Below, piece after piece: positions 1-7,678 of a stretch of 64,000 bases of DNA. Under the pieces are notes generated by a model. It made no database searches, had not been told where the DNA came from, and saw only the letters and a program-made list of their open reading frames with translations. The stretch is taken from the NCBI GenBank assembly GCA_937139335.1, contig CAKZPN010000036.1, forward strand, positions 1-64,000. The letters are read 5' to 3'. Numbering within the stretch: the first letter of the stretch is position 1; the number at the start of each line of letters is the position of its first letter. Position numbers and translations under genes: made by a program. Source of the DNA: an uncultured Roseicyclus sp. GTDB taxonomy: Bacteria; Pseudomonadota; Alphaproteobacteria; Rhodobacterales; Rhodobacteraceae.

Positions 1-92
1 TTGTCGAAATCGAGAATGGTCACATGCTGCCGATGACGAGCCCCGACGAGGTGGCCGCGGTGATCCGCCAGGCCGCCGAAGCGGTGGAATGA
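1..92 (+). CDS. alpha/beta hydrolase, C-terminal fragment (cut by window edge)
   Basis: Only the last 29 codons are present, in the frame that ends with TGA at 90-92. The translation contains the GHMLPMTSPDEVAAVI stretch typical of the C-terminus of alpha/beta hydrolases, where the His of the Ser-His-Asp triad sits just before a short proline-rich turn. The rest of the gene lies outside the window, so substrate and length cannot be judged. It converges on the AraC gene ending at 102. A second hydrolase-like shred lies at about 4030-4100, so this locus may once have held more than one related gene (inference). Confidence 0.6.
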   Translation, partial: VEIENGHMLPMTSPDEVAAVIRQAAEAVE

Positions 93-101
93 CTGCTGAA
101 A

Positions 102-1010
102 TCACCGCGTCGCAGTCGAGCGTACCGGATCGCGAACAGCCCGGCGATAGCTGGTCGGGCTGACCCTCCGATGCTTGGTGAACACCCGGGCGAGAACCTG
201 GTTCGACGAATACCCGACCGCCAGCGCGATCTCGGTGACGGGAAGGTCCGTGTATTCCAGCAATTCGCAGGCCTTTTCCACGCGCAGCCGCGTCAGGTAC
301 ACCCGTGGCGGCACGCCGACGCTCTGCTTGAACATGCGGGCGAAGTGATAGGGCGACAGCCGCGCCTCGGCGGCCAGTTCGTCGAGGCTGATGTCCTCCG
401 ACAGCCGCGCGTGCATCAGTTCGATGCAGAGCCGCTCGGCCCAGGGCGCGAGGCCGCCCTTTGCCGGGGCGAACGGCGACCCGCCCAGCCGGCAGAGTTC
501 GGCCAGGATCTCGCAGCCGGCGGCGCGTGCCAGCAGACGCGACGGGGCGCCCTCTTCGTCGCATAGCGTCCAGAGGTTGCGGAACGCCGAACGGACGGCA
601 GGCGAGTCGAACATTCGGCCGTAGATACAGGAGCTGTCCGAGAATTTGCCATCCGTGGCTTCGTCGAGGAGGCCTTGCCACTGCTCCATGGGCAACGCCA
701 GGCTTCGAAGCTGATGACTTTCGTCCATGATGGCCGTCGTGGCGAAATCCGGCGGGGCGAGACAGAAATCGCCCCTGGTCCCGATCAGGTCGAAGCGCCC
801 GCCGCCCAGGTCGCCGGTGACACGGCTGCCCCCGATCAGGTCCTGGTAGAGGACCATGTCCGGCAACGCCGGGCGCGACATGTCGCCGGCCGGCCGCGCG
901 ACCTCGAACAGATCGAGGATTCCCCCCGGGGACTTGCTCGCACGCAGGTAGGACGCCTGCCGGCCTTGCAGGTACCATTGGGAGGACGACGCATAGGTGG
1001 ATCGTGTCAT
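102..1010 (-). CDS. AraC family transcriptional regulator (paralog 1 of 3)
   Basis: 302-residue regulator. The C-terminal ~100 residues form the two-HTH AraC/XylS DNA-binding domain (LSPYHFARMFKQSVG, then VTEIALAVGYSSNQVLARVF). The N-terminal ~190 residues should be the ligand or dimerisation part and match no family I can name. The ATG at 1010 was chosen because AGGGAGA lies just upstream and because the paralogs at 2118 and 3044 begin at the equivalent residue; the open frame runs on to 1190 but that extension overlaps the TetR gene. It sits 79 bp downstream of the TetR gene on the same strand, so the two may be co-transcribed. The C-terminal half is almost identical to the other two AraC genes here. 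Confidence 0.9.
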   Translation of the reverse strand: MTRSTYASSSQWYLQGRQASYLRASKSPGGILDLFEVARPAGDMSRPALPDMVLYQDLIGGSRVTGDLGGGRFDLIGTRGDFCLAPPDFATTAIMDESHQLRSLALPMEQWQGLLDEATDGKFSDSSCIYGRMFDSPAVRSAFRNLWTLCDEEGAPSRLLARAAGCEILAELCRLGGSPFAPAKGGLAPWAERLCIELMHARLSEDISLDELAAEARLSPYHFARMFKQSVGVPPRVYLTRLRVEKACELLEYTDLPVTEIALAVGYSSNQVLARVFTKHRRVSPTSYRRAVRDPVRSTATR

Positions 1011-1089
1011 CGTTCTGTCTCCCTGCCGGATGGCTCGCTCGATGGCGTGCAAGGGTGCTGGCGAGCCAGATCGCACGAACGCGGTAATG

Positions 1090-1770
1090 TCACTGCGGGG
1101 TCTGCGTCGCCGCGCGGCCGACAATGCTGTCCCAACCCGCCATGGCAATGTCGACCACCGCGTCGAGTTCTGCCTGGTCCGCTCCGTCACGAGACCGGAC
1201 GGTCATGCCGCTGTGAACCACCTGGACAAATCTTGCCAGTTCAACACCGTTCGTCGATTGCGGAAGATCGCCCTCGTCGACAGCGGTTCTTATACGCGCC
1301 AAGAGCGCCTCGAACAATCCGGCGCGGGTCGAGCGCACCTGTCCGTCGAGTGCGGCAGGACCGTCATCGCCGAAAAAAGTGAGCGTTGCCATGCATCCTC
1401 GCGGCCGCAAGGTGAGGGGCATCGTCATTCCGATCGCGGAATTGTGAAGAAAGGCGTGCACCGCGTCCCGCGCGGTCGCGGCCGTGGCGAAACCGTCCCA
1501 GATGACCCTGTCGAAGGTCGCGAGATACAGCTGCAACGCTTCTGCATAAAGCTGCTCCTTCGATCCGAAGGCCGCGTAGAGGCTCTTTGCGCAAATCCCC
1601 ATTCTTTCAGTCAGATCGGAGATGGATGTGCCTTCGTAGCCGTTCGCCCAGAACAACCGCATGGCCTCCTCGAGCGCGGCGTCGCGATCAAAGCTGCGCG
1701 GACGGCCGCGGGCGCGTCGGTGCAGGGAGACTTCGGGCTCGGTTCTGTATTTGTGCATTGATCGGTGCAT
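1090..1770 (-). CDS. TetR family transcriptional regulator
   Basis: Up to 226 residues. An N-terminal HTH (RGRPRSFDRDAALEEAMRLF, then TSISDLTERMGICAKSLYAAF) is followed by an all-helical ligand-binding domain with a central Cys (PRGCMATL), the usual TetR layout for a small-molecule-sensing repressor. The start is uncertain: ATGs at 1770 and 1758 both lack a good Shine-Dalgarno and both lie in a palindrome, so translation may begin further in. The gene is divergent from the AraC gene at 2118 and upstream of the AraC gene at 1010, which makes self-control and control of this regulator cluster plausible. No intact target enzyme is left beside it. Confidence 0.88.
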   Translation of the reverse strand: MHRSMHKYRTEPEVSLHRRARGRPRSFDRDAALEEAMRLFWANGYEGTSISDLTERMGICAKSLYAAFGSKEQLYAEALQLYLATFDRVIWDGFATAATARDAVHAFLHNSAIGMTMPLTLRPRGCMATLTFFGDDGPAALDGQVRSTRAGLFEALLARIRTAVDEGDLPQSTNGVELARFVQVVHSGMTVRSRDGADQAELDAVVDIAMAGWDSIVGRAATQTPQ

Positions 1771-1772
1771 AA
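1751..1772. promoter_or_regulatory. candidate TetR operator palindrome
   Basis: The sequence reads TTGTGCAT, six spacer bases, GTGCATAA. The arms agree at 6 of 8 positions as an inverted repeat. It covers the annotated TetR start, where an autoregulatory operator would be expected if translation really starts downstream. It is only a single imperfect palindrome, so the call is tentative. Confidence 0.3.
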
Positions 1773-2117
1773 TTCAGTTGACAGCCTCGCACAAGAGGCA
1801 TAGCCCATTCTGCAGTGATTGCTGCTTAAAGACGGGAAGGTCGATCAGGTTGGTGCGCATTTTCTCCTGCCCGAGTTAACCGGGTGCGCCGCGCCTGGTG
1901 CAAGGCGAGCCCGCATGGATGGCGGTGCTTGCGCCGGTCACCCACGGCGGAAAGGCGCAAGATCGGCAAAAAGACCGCAATGACCGCGCCGCAACCTGAC
2001 CGCCCGACCCCTAGATTGGTCGGGATCGTACTTGCCATGGGGCCGGTCTTGCTGGCGCTCAGGTGACGGCCCAACTTGCCGATGGCGGTTCCGTCGCCAG
2101 CTCTTAGGAGACCCTGC
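1771..2117. other. 347-bp divergent intergenic region, no gene seen
   Basis: Lies between the divergent TetR (minus) and AraC (plus) genes and should hold both promoters. I see no convincing coding frame, terminator or RNA. A good ribosome-binding site (TAGGAG, 2105-2110) precedes the AraC start. Confidence 0.5.
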
Positions 2118-3047
2118 ATGAGCCTGCACGCCTACTCGTCCTTCGCCAAATGGTCCTCCGAAGGCCGACAGGCATCCTATGTGCGCACGCTGAAATCCCC
2201 CGGCGGGATCGTCGATCTTCTGGAAGTCGAACGCCCGGCCGGCGACATGTCCCGGCCCGCCCTGCCTGATCTCGTTTTGTGTCAGGACCTGCTTGGAGGC
2301 AGCCGTGCCCACGGCGAGTCCGGTGGGGGATGCTTCCACGTCACAAGTGAAAAGGGCGGGTTTTTCCTCTCTGCGCCGAACCACAGCAACAAATCCATCA
2401 TCGACGACCACCATCGTCTTCGGGGCCTGATACTTCCCTTGGCCCAATGGCAGAGCGTTCTGGACGAAACGTCCGACGGCGCGCCCTCGTTGGATTGGCC
2501 GCATCTTTACAGGGGGCTGTTTCACTCGCCCGCCATCCGCTCGGCGTTCCGCAACCTCTGGACCCTGTGCGAGGACGAAGGCGCGCCGTCGCGTCTTCTG
2601 GCGCGGGCCGCGGGATGCGAGATCCTGGCCGAGCTCTGCCGCCTGGGCGGGGCGCCCTTCGCGCCGGCAAGCGGCGGTCTTGCGCCCTGGGCCGAGCGGC
2701 GCTGCATCGAACTGATGCGGGCGCGGCTGTCGGAAGACATCAGCCTCGACGAACTGGCCGCCGAAGCGCGGCTCTCACCCTATCATTTCGCCCGGATGTT
2801 CAAGCAGAGCGTCGGCGTTCCGCCACGCGTCTACCTGACACGGCTGCGGGTGGAGAAAGCCTGCGAACTCCTTGAACATACGGACCTTCCCGTCACCGAG
2901 ATCGCGCTGGAGGTCGGGTATTCGTCGAACCAGGTCCTCGCCCGGGTCTTCACCAAGCACCGGCACATGAACCCGACCAGCTATCGTCGGGCCGTCCGCG
3001 ATCCGGTGCGTCGTGTTTCGCCGCCAACTCTGGCGACACCGCTATGA
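2118..3047 (+). CDS. AraC family transcriptional regulator (paralog 2 of 3)
   Basis: 309 residues with the same layout as the other two: a divergent N-terminal half and a C-terminal AraC/XylS domain nearly identical to the paralogs (RLSPYHFARMFKQSVG and VTEIALEVGYSSNQVL). The ATG at 2118 has TAGGAG seven bases upstream; an in-frame ATG at 2076 is less well placed. The stop overlaps the start of the next AraC gene as ATGA, so the two are translationally coupled and probably made together. The C-terminal tail (RRVSPPTLATPL) differs from the others. Effector and target unknown. Confidence 0.9.
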   Translation: MSLHAYSSFAKWSSEGRQASYVRTLKSPGGIVDLLEVERPAGDMSRPALPDLVLCQDLLGGSRAHGESGGGCFHVTSEKGGFFLSAPNHSNKSIIDDHHRLRGLILPLAQWQSVLDETSDGAPSLDWPHLYRGLFHSPAIRSAFRNLWTLCEDEGAPSRLLARAAGCEILAELCRLGGAPFAPASGGLAPWAERRCIELMRARLSEDISLDELAAEARLSPYHFARMFKQSVGVPPRVYLTRLRVEKACELLEHTDLPVTEIALEVGYSSNQVLARVFTKHRHMNPTSYRRAVRDPVRRVSPPTLATPL

Positions 3048-3955
3048 CTGTGCCTGCCTGTTCATCGGTCGTAAAATGGTACACTGCCGGCGACCGCGCC
3101 CACAACATGCGCACGCTCAAATCCGCGGGCGGCATCCTCAATTTGATCGAGGCTATCCGGCCTGCCGGAGTTATGTCACGTCCGGGAACTCCAGATCTAG
3201 TCCTCAGTCAGGATACATTTGGAGGACGCCGACTTGTCGGAGATTTGGGACCCGGACGGTTCGATGTGAGAAGCGAGAGGGGGGATTTGTATTTTGCGCC
3301 CCCGAACTGCGCCAATTCCGTCGGTGTCGATGAGAGCTTTCTGCTTCGCAGCTTGGCCTTTCCGATGTCGGAGTGGAAGAACGTGCTCGACGATGCCTCC
3401 GACGGCGCGTTCACCGTCGAAGGCCTGCGACTTGAAAAAGGGGCATTCAGGGCACCGGCAATCCATTCAACGCTTCGGAAACTTTGGACGCTTTGCGACG
3501 AAGAGGGCGCCCCGTCGCGTCTGCTGGCGCGGGCCGCAGGCTGCGAGATCCTGGCCGAACTATGCCGCCTGGGCGGATCCCCGTTCGCGCCGGCAAAGGG
3601 CGGCCTCGCGCCCTGGGCCGAGCGGCTCTGCATTGAACTCATGCACGCGCGGCTGTCGGAGGACATCAGCCTCGACGAACTGGCCGCCGAAGCGCGGCTC
3701 TCACCCTATCACTTCGCCCGCATGTTCAAGCAGAGCGTCGGCGTGCCGCCACGGGTGTACCTGACGCGGCTGAGAATGGAAAAAGCCTGCGAACTGCTGG
3801 AACACACGGACCTTTCGGTCACCGAGATTGCCCTCGAGGTCGGGTATTCGTCGAACCAGGTTCTCGCCCGGGTGTTCACCAAGTACCAGAAAACGAGCCC
3901 GACCGACTTTCGCCGGGCCGTTCGCGATCCGGTGCGCTCGATCGCGATGCGGTGA
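3044..3955 (+). CDS. AraC family transcriptional regulator (paralog 3 of 3)
   Basis: 303 residues; starts with an ATGA overlap on paralog 2. The N-terminal ~155 residues have diverged strongly from paralogs 1 and 2 (for example WYTAGDRAHNMRTLKSAGGI), while from about residue 155 onward (EEGAPSRLLARAAGCEIL to the end) it is nearly identical to paralog 1. This pattern of one conserved DNA-binding half and changing sensor halves suggests three inputs acting on related operators (inference). Downstream lie decayed hydrolase, SDR and transporter genes that may once have been targets. Confidence 0.9.
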   Translation: MTVPACSSVVKWYTAGDRAHNMRTLKSAGGILNLIEAIRPAGVMSRPGTPDLVLSQDTFGGRRLVGDLGPGRFDVRSERGDLYFAPPNCANSVGVDESFLLRSLAFPMSEWKNVLDDASDGAFTVEGLRLEKGAFRAPAIHSTLRKLWTLCDEEGAPSRLLARAAGCEILAELCRLGGSPFAPAKGGLAPWAERLCIELMHARLSEDISLDELAAEARLSPYHFARMFKQSVGVPPRVYLTRLRMEKACELLEHTDLSVTEIALEVGYSSNQVLARVFTKYQKTSPTDFRRAVRDPVRSIAMR

Positions 3956-4431
3956 TGCTCCGGTGGGAAGTCCTCCGCCACCTCTTCAGTCCGGCGTCGG
4001 ATGGTCGATGCCATCGACGGTCGCTTCCGTGTTGTGCGCTGATGCGACCGGACCGGTTTCGGGCTCTCGTCAGCATCAGCATCCCGATCGCACCGCGTGG
4101 CGAGGTCGATCCGTGGCTGGCCGAACGTGTGCCGTTCCCTGGCGTGACACCCTACGCCATGTCGAAATCGGCGCTTCTGTCATTCTCGCGCGGCCTTTCG
4201 GGCGAGCTGGGCGCACGGGGCATCACGGTCAATCTCGTCGTGCCGGGATCGACCGATACGGAGTCGAACCCGGCCGATGGCGCGGGCGCCGACGTCCAAC
4301 GCAGCCTCTCGTCGATCGGGCGCTACGCGGAGCCACGAGAGATCGCCGACGCGGTCGTGTTTCTTGCAGGTCCCGCCGCAAGCATGGTGACCGGCAGCAC
4401 CCTGACCGTGGACGGCGGCGCGAATGCGTGA
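3952..4431 (+). pseudogene. chimeric remnant: alpha/beta hydrolase shred fused to C-terminal half of an SDR
   Basis: An open frame of 159 codons that is not an intact gene. Around 4033-4098 it encodes CALMRPDRFRALVSISIP, a stretch characteristic of epoxide-hydrolase-like alpha/beta hydrolases. From about 4105 it changes abruptly into the C-terminal half of a classical short-chain dehydrogenase: catalytic YAMSK, then GITVNLVVPGSTDT and the terminal TGSTLTVDGG. The SDR nucleotide-binding N-terminus (TGxxxGIG) is missing, so no active oxidoreductase can be made. The most likely cause is a deletion that joined two neighbouring genes. It starts four bases before the stop of the AraC gene at 3955. 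Confidence 0.75.
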
Positions 4432-4533
4432 CCGGGCCGAGCAGGAACCCGCGACACTAGGCACGTCGTCCGGATCGAGGGATCATTCAACGCACGGCCC
4501 GTTGCTCCGCCTACCGGGTTTGCAGCAAGTGCT

Positions 4534-4842
4534 GTGTGCCTGACCGGCGTTTGGGTCGGCGTGGACGCGGTGCTGGTGGTGGTGGCGGGGTTGTTGCTGG
4601 CATTCGCCTGCCTTGGCCTCGTGATACCGACCGCCATGGTGCTGTCACTGGACCCGCACCCCGAAATCGCCGGGCTCGCCTCATCCATCGGCGGCGCGGC
4701 GCAGATGTTGACAGGAGCGCTCATGACAGCAGCGACCGGACCGTTCATGGACAACAGCGTCCTGCCAATGGTTGCGGCAATTTCGCTGTGCGCAAGCCTG
4801 GCATTGGCAGCGTCGTTGGTCTTGCCACGCCGGCGCCGGTGA
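4534..4842 (+). pseudogene. C-terminal remnant of a Bcr/CflA-type MFS drug exporter
   Basis: 102 codons encode only the last membrane helices of a major facilitator (LACLGLVIP-like and GLASSIGGAAQMLTGALM segments, the latter typical of the Bcr/CflA drug-resistance family). A full member has about 400 residues and 12 helices, so about three quarters are missing. Similarity seems to fade in about 10-15 codons upstream of the GTG at 4534. The 270 bp after it up to 5111 hold no convincing gene. Together with the SDR remnant just upstream this shows loss of several genes here. Confidence 0.7.
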
Positions 4843-5111
4843 TCGGCGGACACCGGCGATGCAAGACGGGCATCAGCGCAGCAGGACCCGTATTGCCGCG
4901 CGGGTTTCGCCGCCACGTTCCGCGTGACCACTACCCTGTCGCGCGAGGACTGCGCGGTTCCTGCGGCGTCAATCACCCGACGGCGCGGGGAATGCGCAAG
5001 ATCAGGTTGGACGGCGCAAGGCCAGCTACGTGCCGGCATGGCGCTTCACCTATCTTCAGCACACGTCTTCGAGACATCCGGGGACGCCATGAACACTCAA
5101 AGGAACGCGCA

Positions 5112-5384
5112 ATGAGAAACCTTCTTTACACCGCCGCTGCTGCCGCGACGCTGGTCTTCGGACATGCCGCACCCGCAACGGCACAGGACTACGACCTGGC
5201 AAGCATGCAGCAGGGTCTGACCATGCTCGAACTCAACGTGGGGCGCATCTTCGCGCAATACGGCATCGAAGCCGACCCGCAGTCGCTCGACCTGTCGCAG
5301 ATCGCCGAGATCGTGAGCCGCGTCGACTCCGGCGACGACACACCCTCTCGCGCAGAGCTCGAGTTCATCATCAATCGCAACTGA
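5112..5384 (+). CDS. small exported protein of unknown function
   Basis: 90 residues. A clear Sec signal peptide (MRNLLYTAAAAATLVFGHAA, with AxA cleavage at about residue 25, APATAQ) is followed by a ~65-residue mature acidic chain ending NRN. I do not recognise the family. The ATG at 5112 is preceded by AAAGGA. A phosphatase-like exported protein follows 61 bp downstream, so the two may form a periplasmic pair. No cysteines or repeats are visible in the mature part. Confidence 0.7.
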   Translation: MRNLLYTAAAAATLVFGHAAPATAQDYDLASMQQGLTMLELNVGRIFAQYGIEADPQSLDLSQIAEIVSRVDSGDDTPSRAELEFIINRN

Positions 5385-5445
5385 CGGTGCATGCCACGGG
5401 CCCGATCACACTGGCCCGTGGCCACTTCACCGTGAAAGGTCACCG

Positions 5446-6201
5446 ATGAGATCCAGACTGTTCGCCACGATTTTGATCCTGGCCGCAGGCACCGGCGCGG
5501 CGCAGGACATGGCAACGGGCGACATCGTGCAGCGGTCGGAACACGCTGGCGAGATGAGCGTGTCGATGCCGCCCGCCCCGGCGCATCTTCCCGAGCCCCT
5601 CCGCGAGACGCTGCGCTTCGAGCCGTGGCAGATGCTCGAAGACCTGTTCCGCGATGACATCGTTCTGCTGATGCGGCACGGGCCGACGGACTGGTCGCGC
5701 GACGATCCCAGCGGCGTGCTCCCGACCGATTGCGCGAACCAGCGCGTGATGACCGCCGATGGCATGGACCGGATGCGGGACCTCGGCGTCCTTCTCGCGG
5801 GAAACGGCATCGTGCCGGGCCGCATCCTCGTCAGCGAATGGTGCCGCAATCAGCAGACGCTCGAGGCGCTGGTCGAGGGCATCAGCCTGGTCGACCCCGA
5901 GTTTCTGAATCACGCCGAGATCGAGACCAACCCGGCCGCAAACCTTCTTCTGTCGTTGGAAGGGGCCGCCACCGTCACCGAGCTCAGGCGCCTGATTGCG
6001 GACTGGCAGGGCAGCGCGTCCGGGCCGCTGCTGATCATTTCCCATTTCACCAACATCGCGGAACTGACGGAGTTTCACGTCTACGAAGGCGAGATCCTCG
6101 TTCTCGACCCCGACCGGCGGAGCCGTGTGCTGGGCTACCTGCGCCTGAGAAGCGCCGCCCCGGACGTCGGGCATTTCGATGTCGCAAACGGCCCCAGGTA
6201 G
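5446..6201 (+). CDS. exported histidine phosphatase superfamily protein
   Basis: 251 residues with an N-terminal signal peptide (MRSRLFATILILAAGTGAAQ). The histidine-phosphatase signature is present: LLMRHGPTDW (nucleophile His in RHG, about residue 78), a second conserved Arg in SEWCRNQQTLEAL, and the distal His in LIISHFTNI. These residues form the phosphate pocket of phosphoglycerate-mutase-like and acid phosphatases. The exported location argues for a periplasmic phosphomonoesterase or a degenerate binding protein rather than a glycolytic mutase. The acidic proton donor could not be placed with certainty. Confidence 0.8.
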   Translation: MRSRLFATILILAAGTGAAQDMATGDIVQRSEHAGEMSVSMPPAPAHLPEPLRETLRFEPWQMLEDLFRDDIVLLMRHGPTDWSRDDPSGVLPTDCANQRVMTADGMDRMRDLGVLLAGNGIVPGRILVSEWCRNQQTLEALVEGISLVDPEFLNHAEIETNPAANLLLSLEGAATVTELRRLIADWQGSASGPLLIISHFTNIAELTEFHVYEGEILVLDPDRRSRVLGYLRLRSAAPDVGHFDVANGPR

Positions 6202-6556
6202 ACCGCCGGCCTGAAAGGCGCAGACGGGGGCGATGTCAGCGCATGGTTCGCGACGGCATGTACTCGGGTCTGGTCGGCCACGGCGGCACTTGCCCATCTC
6301 CCACCCAGCAGAAACCCGTGAATCAACGGCCGTCGACAGGCCGTAGAGCGGCCCCGGCGGAGCGCCGGATCGAGGCAATGGACGTGCCGCGTGCCCTTCG
6401 AGCCGTGGCGAAATCTATGTGGGCCGTCCGAGATTCTATTTCCCAAGAAACACGGGTCGGTTGTCATATCAGGTATCGTCTCGCGCCCCGATGGTGTTGC
6501 CGGCGTTCGGTCCTCACCGCGGTGTCGGAGGTGCTTGAGTCTAAGGGAGGAAGAAG
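6202..6556. other. 355-bp intergenic region, leader of the TctC gene
   Basis: No coding frame with family character is visible. The 3' end carries a strong ribosome-binding site (GGGAGGAAGAAG) for the TctC gene at 6557. It presumably contains the promoter of the transport gene; I could not identify -35/-10 elements with confidence. Confidence 0.45.
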
Positions 6557-7591
6557 ATGAAGATCATGTATAAAATCGGTGCGGCCGCCGTCGGCGCCGC
6601 GCTGTTCCTGGGCGGCAGCCCCGGCTCGGCGCAGAGCGTCGAGGAGTTCTACAGCGACAACGACATCACCTTGATGGTGGGCGCCGCGGCGGGGGGGGCC
6701 GCCGACTACTTCGCCCGGACCATCGCGCCATACATCACCGAGTACATGCCCGGAAACCCCAACATCATCGTCCAGAACCGACCCGGCGCTGGCGGGCTTG
6801 TCGTGGCCGCCGAACTGCAGGCCAACGCGCCGCGCGACGGCACCTGGATCGCCACGCTCCAGCGCAACAACTTCACCGATCCGCTGCTGAGCGACGAACG
6901 GATCGACTTCGACCCGCGCGAGGTCAGCCACCTGGGTGCGGTCAGCCGCGTTACCTACGTGATCTTCACCCATAGCCCCGACGACCCCGGCATCGAGACC
7001 GTCCAGGACGCCATCGACATGCCGCTGATCCTTGCCGTCACCGGGGCGGGCAGCGCCAACAATACCTATCCGCTGATGGTGAACGAGCTGCTGGGCGCGA
7101 ACTACCGTCTGATCCCGGGCTACGAGGGCAACGAGGAACAGGCGCTCGCCATGGAGCGCGGCGAAGTCGACGGCCGCGCCGGAAGCTATTCCTCGTCGCA
7201 GCGCGAGCAGGCGGCCTGGATCGAGGAAGGCACGCTGCAGTACATCTTGCAGTTCGGGCTGGAGCGGCATCCGCAGATGCCCGACATTCCGAACGTCATG
7301 GAAGCGGTCGAGGATGACACCACGCGTGCGATCCTGCGCTTCATGCTGATCCCGCAGGAAATCGGCCGTCCCTTCGCGGCGCCGGGCGGCATCCCCGAGG
7401 ACCGGCTGGCGGCTTTGCGTGCCGCGTTCGAACAGGCCGGCACCGACCCGCGCTTCGTCGAGGAGATCATGAGCACGGGCGCCGACGAAGGTTTCGTCTC
7501 GGGTGAGGAACTCCAGGCGCTTGCCGAGGAACTCATGGGAACGCCGCCCGAGGTGGTGGAGCGCGTGCAGGAGATCCTGGCCGCCGAATAG
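6557..7591 (+). CDS. tripartite tricarboxylate transporter substrate-binding protein (TctC/Bug family)
   Basis: 344 residues: signal peptide (MKIMYKIGAAAVGAALFLGG) then the Bug-type fold. Diagnostic parts are the N-terminal ITLMVGAAAGGAADYFAR loop, NPNIIVQNRPGAGGLV, and the central VTGAGSANNTYPL anion-binding loop. In this family the periplasmic protein captures carboxylates, often di- or tricarboxylic or aromatic acids, and hands them to TctA/TctB in the membrane. A TctA-TctB fusion lies 3.2 kb downstream, separated by two MmgE/PrpD genes. GGGAGGAAG precedes the ATG and a perfect terminator follows the stop. Confidence 0.93.
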   Translation: MKIMYKIGAAAVGAALFLGGSPGSAQSVEEFYSDNDITLMVGAAAGGAADYFARTIAPYITEYMPGNPNIIVQNRPGAGGLVVAAELQANAPRDGTWIATLQRNNFTDPLLSDERIDFDPREVSHLGAVSRVTYVIFTHSPDDPGIETVQDAIDMPLILAVTGAGSANNTYPLMVNELLGANYRLIPGYEGNEEQALAMERGEVDGRAGSYSSSQREQAAWIEEGTLQYILQFGLERHPQMPDIPNVMEAVEDDTTRAILRFMLIPQEIGRPFAAPGGIPEDRLAALRAAFEQAGTDPRFVEEIMSTGADEGFVSGEELQALAEELMGTPPEVVERVQEILAAE

Positions 7592-7614
7592 ATCCACTCA
7601 TCTGGAAGAACTTG

Positions 7615-7643
7615 AGGCGCCGCCCGATCGGGCGGCGCCTTTT
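7615..7643 (+). terminator. intrinsic terminator of the TctC gene
   Basis: A perfect 26-base palindrome (13-bp arms, AGGCGCCGCCCGA and its complement, 7615-7640) is followed by a run of four T, 24 bp after the TctC stop. The opposite side has no T run, so it acts mainly on plus-strand transcripts. Confidence 0.85.
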
Positions 7644-7678
7644 CGTTCGCGTCCGGCTTTCGGCTACCGACCCAGGCG

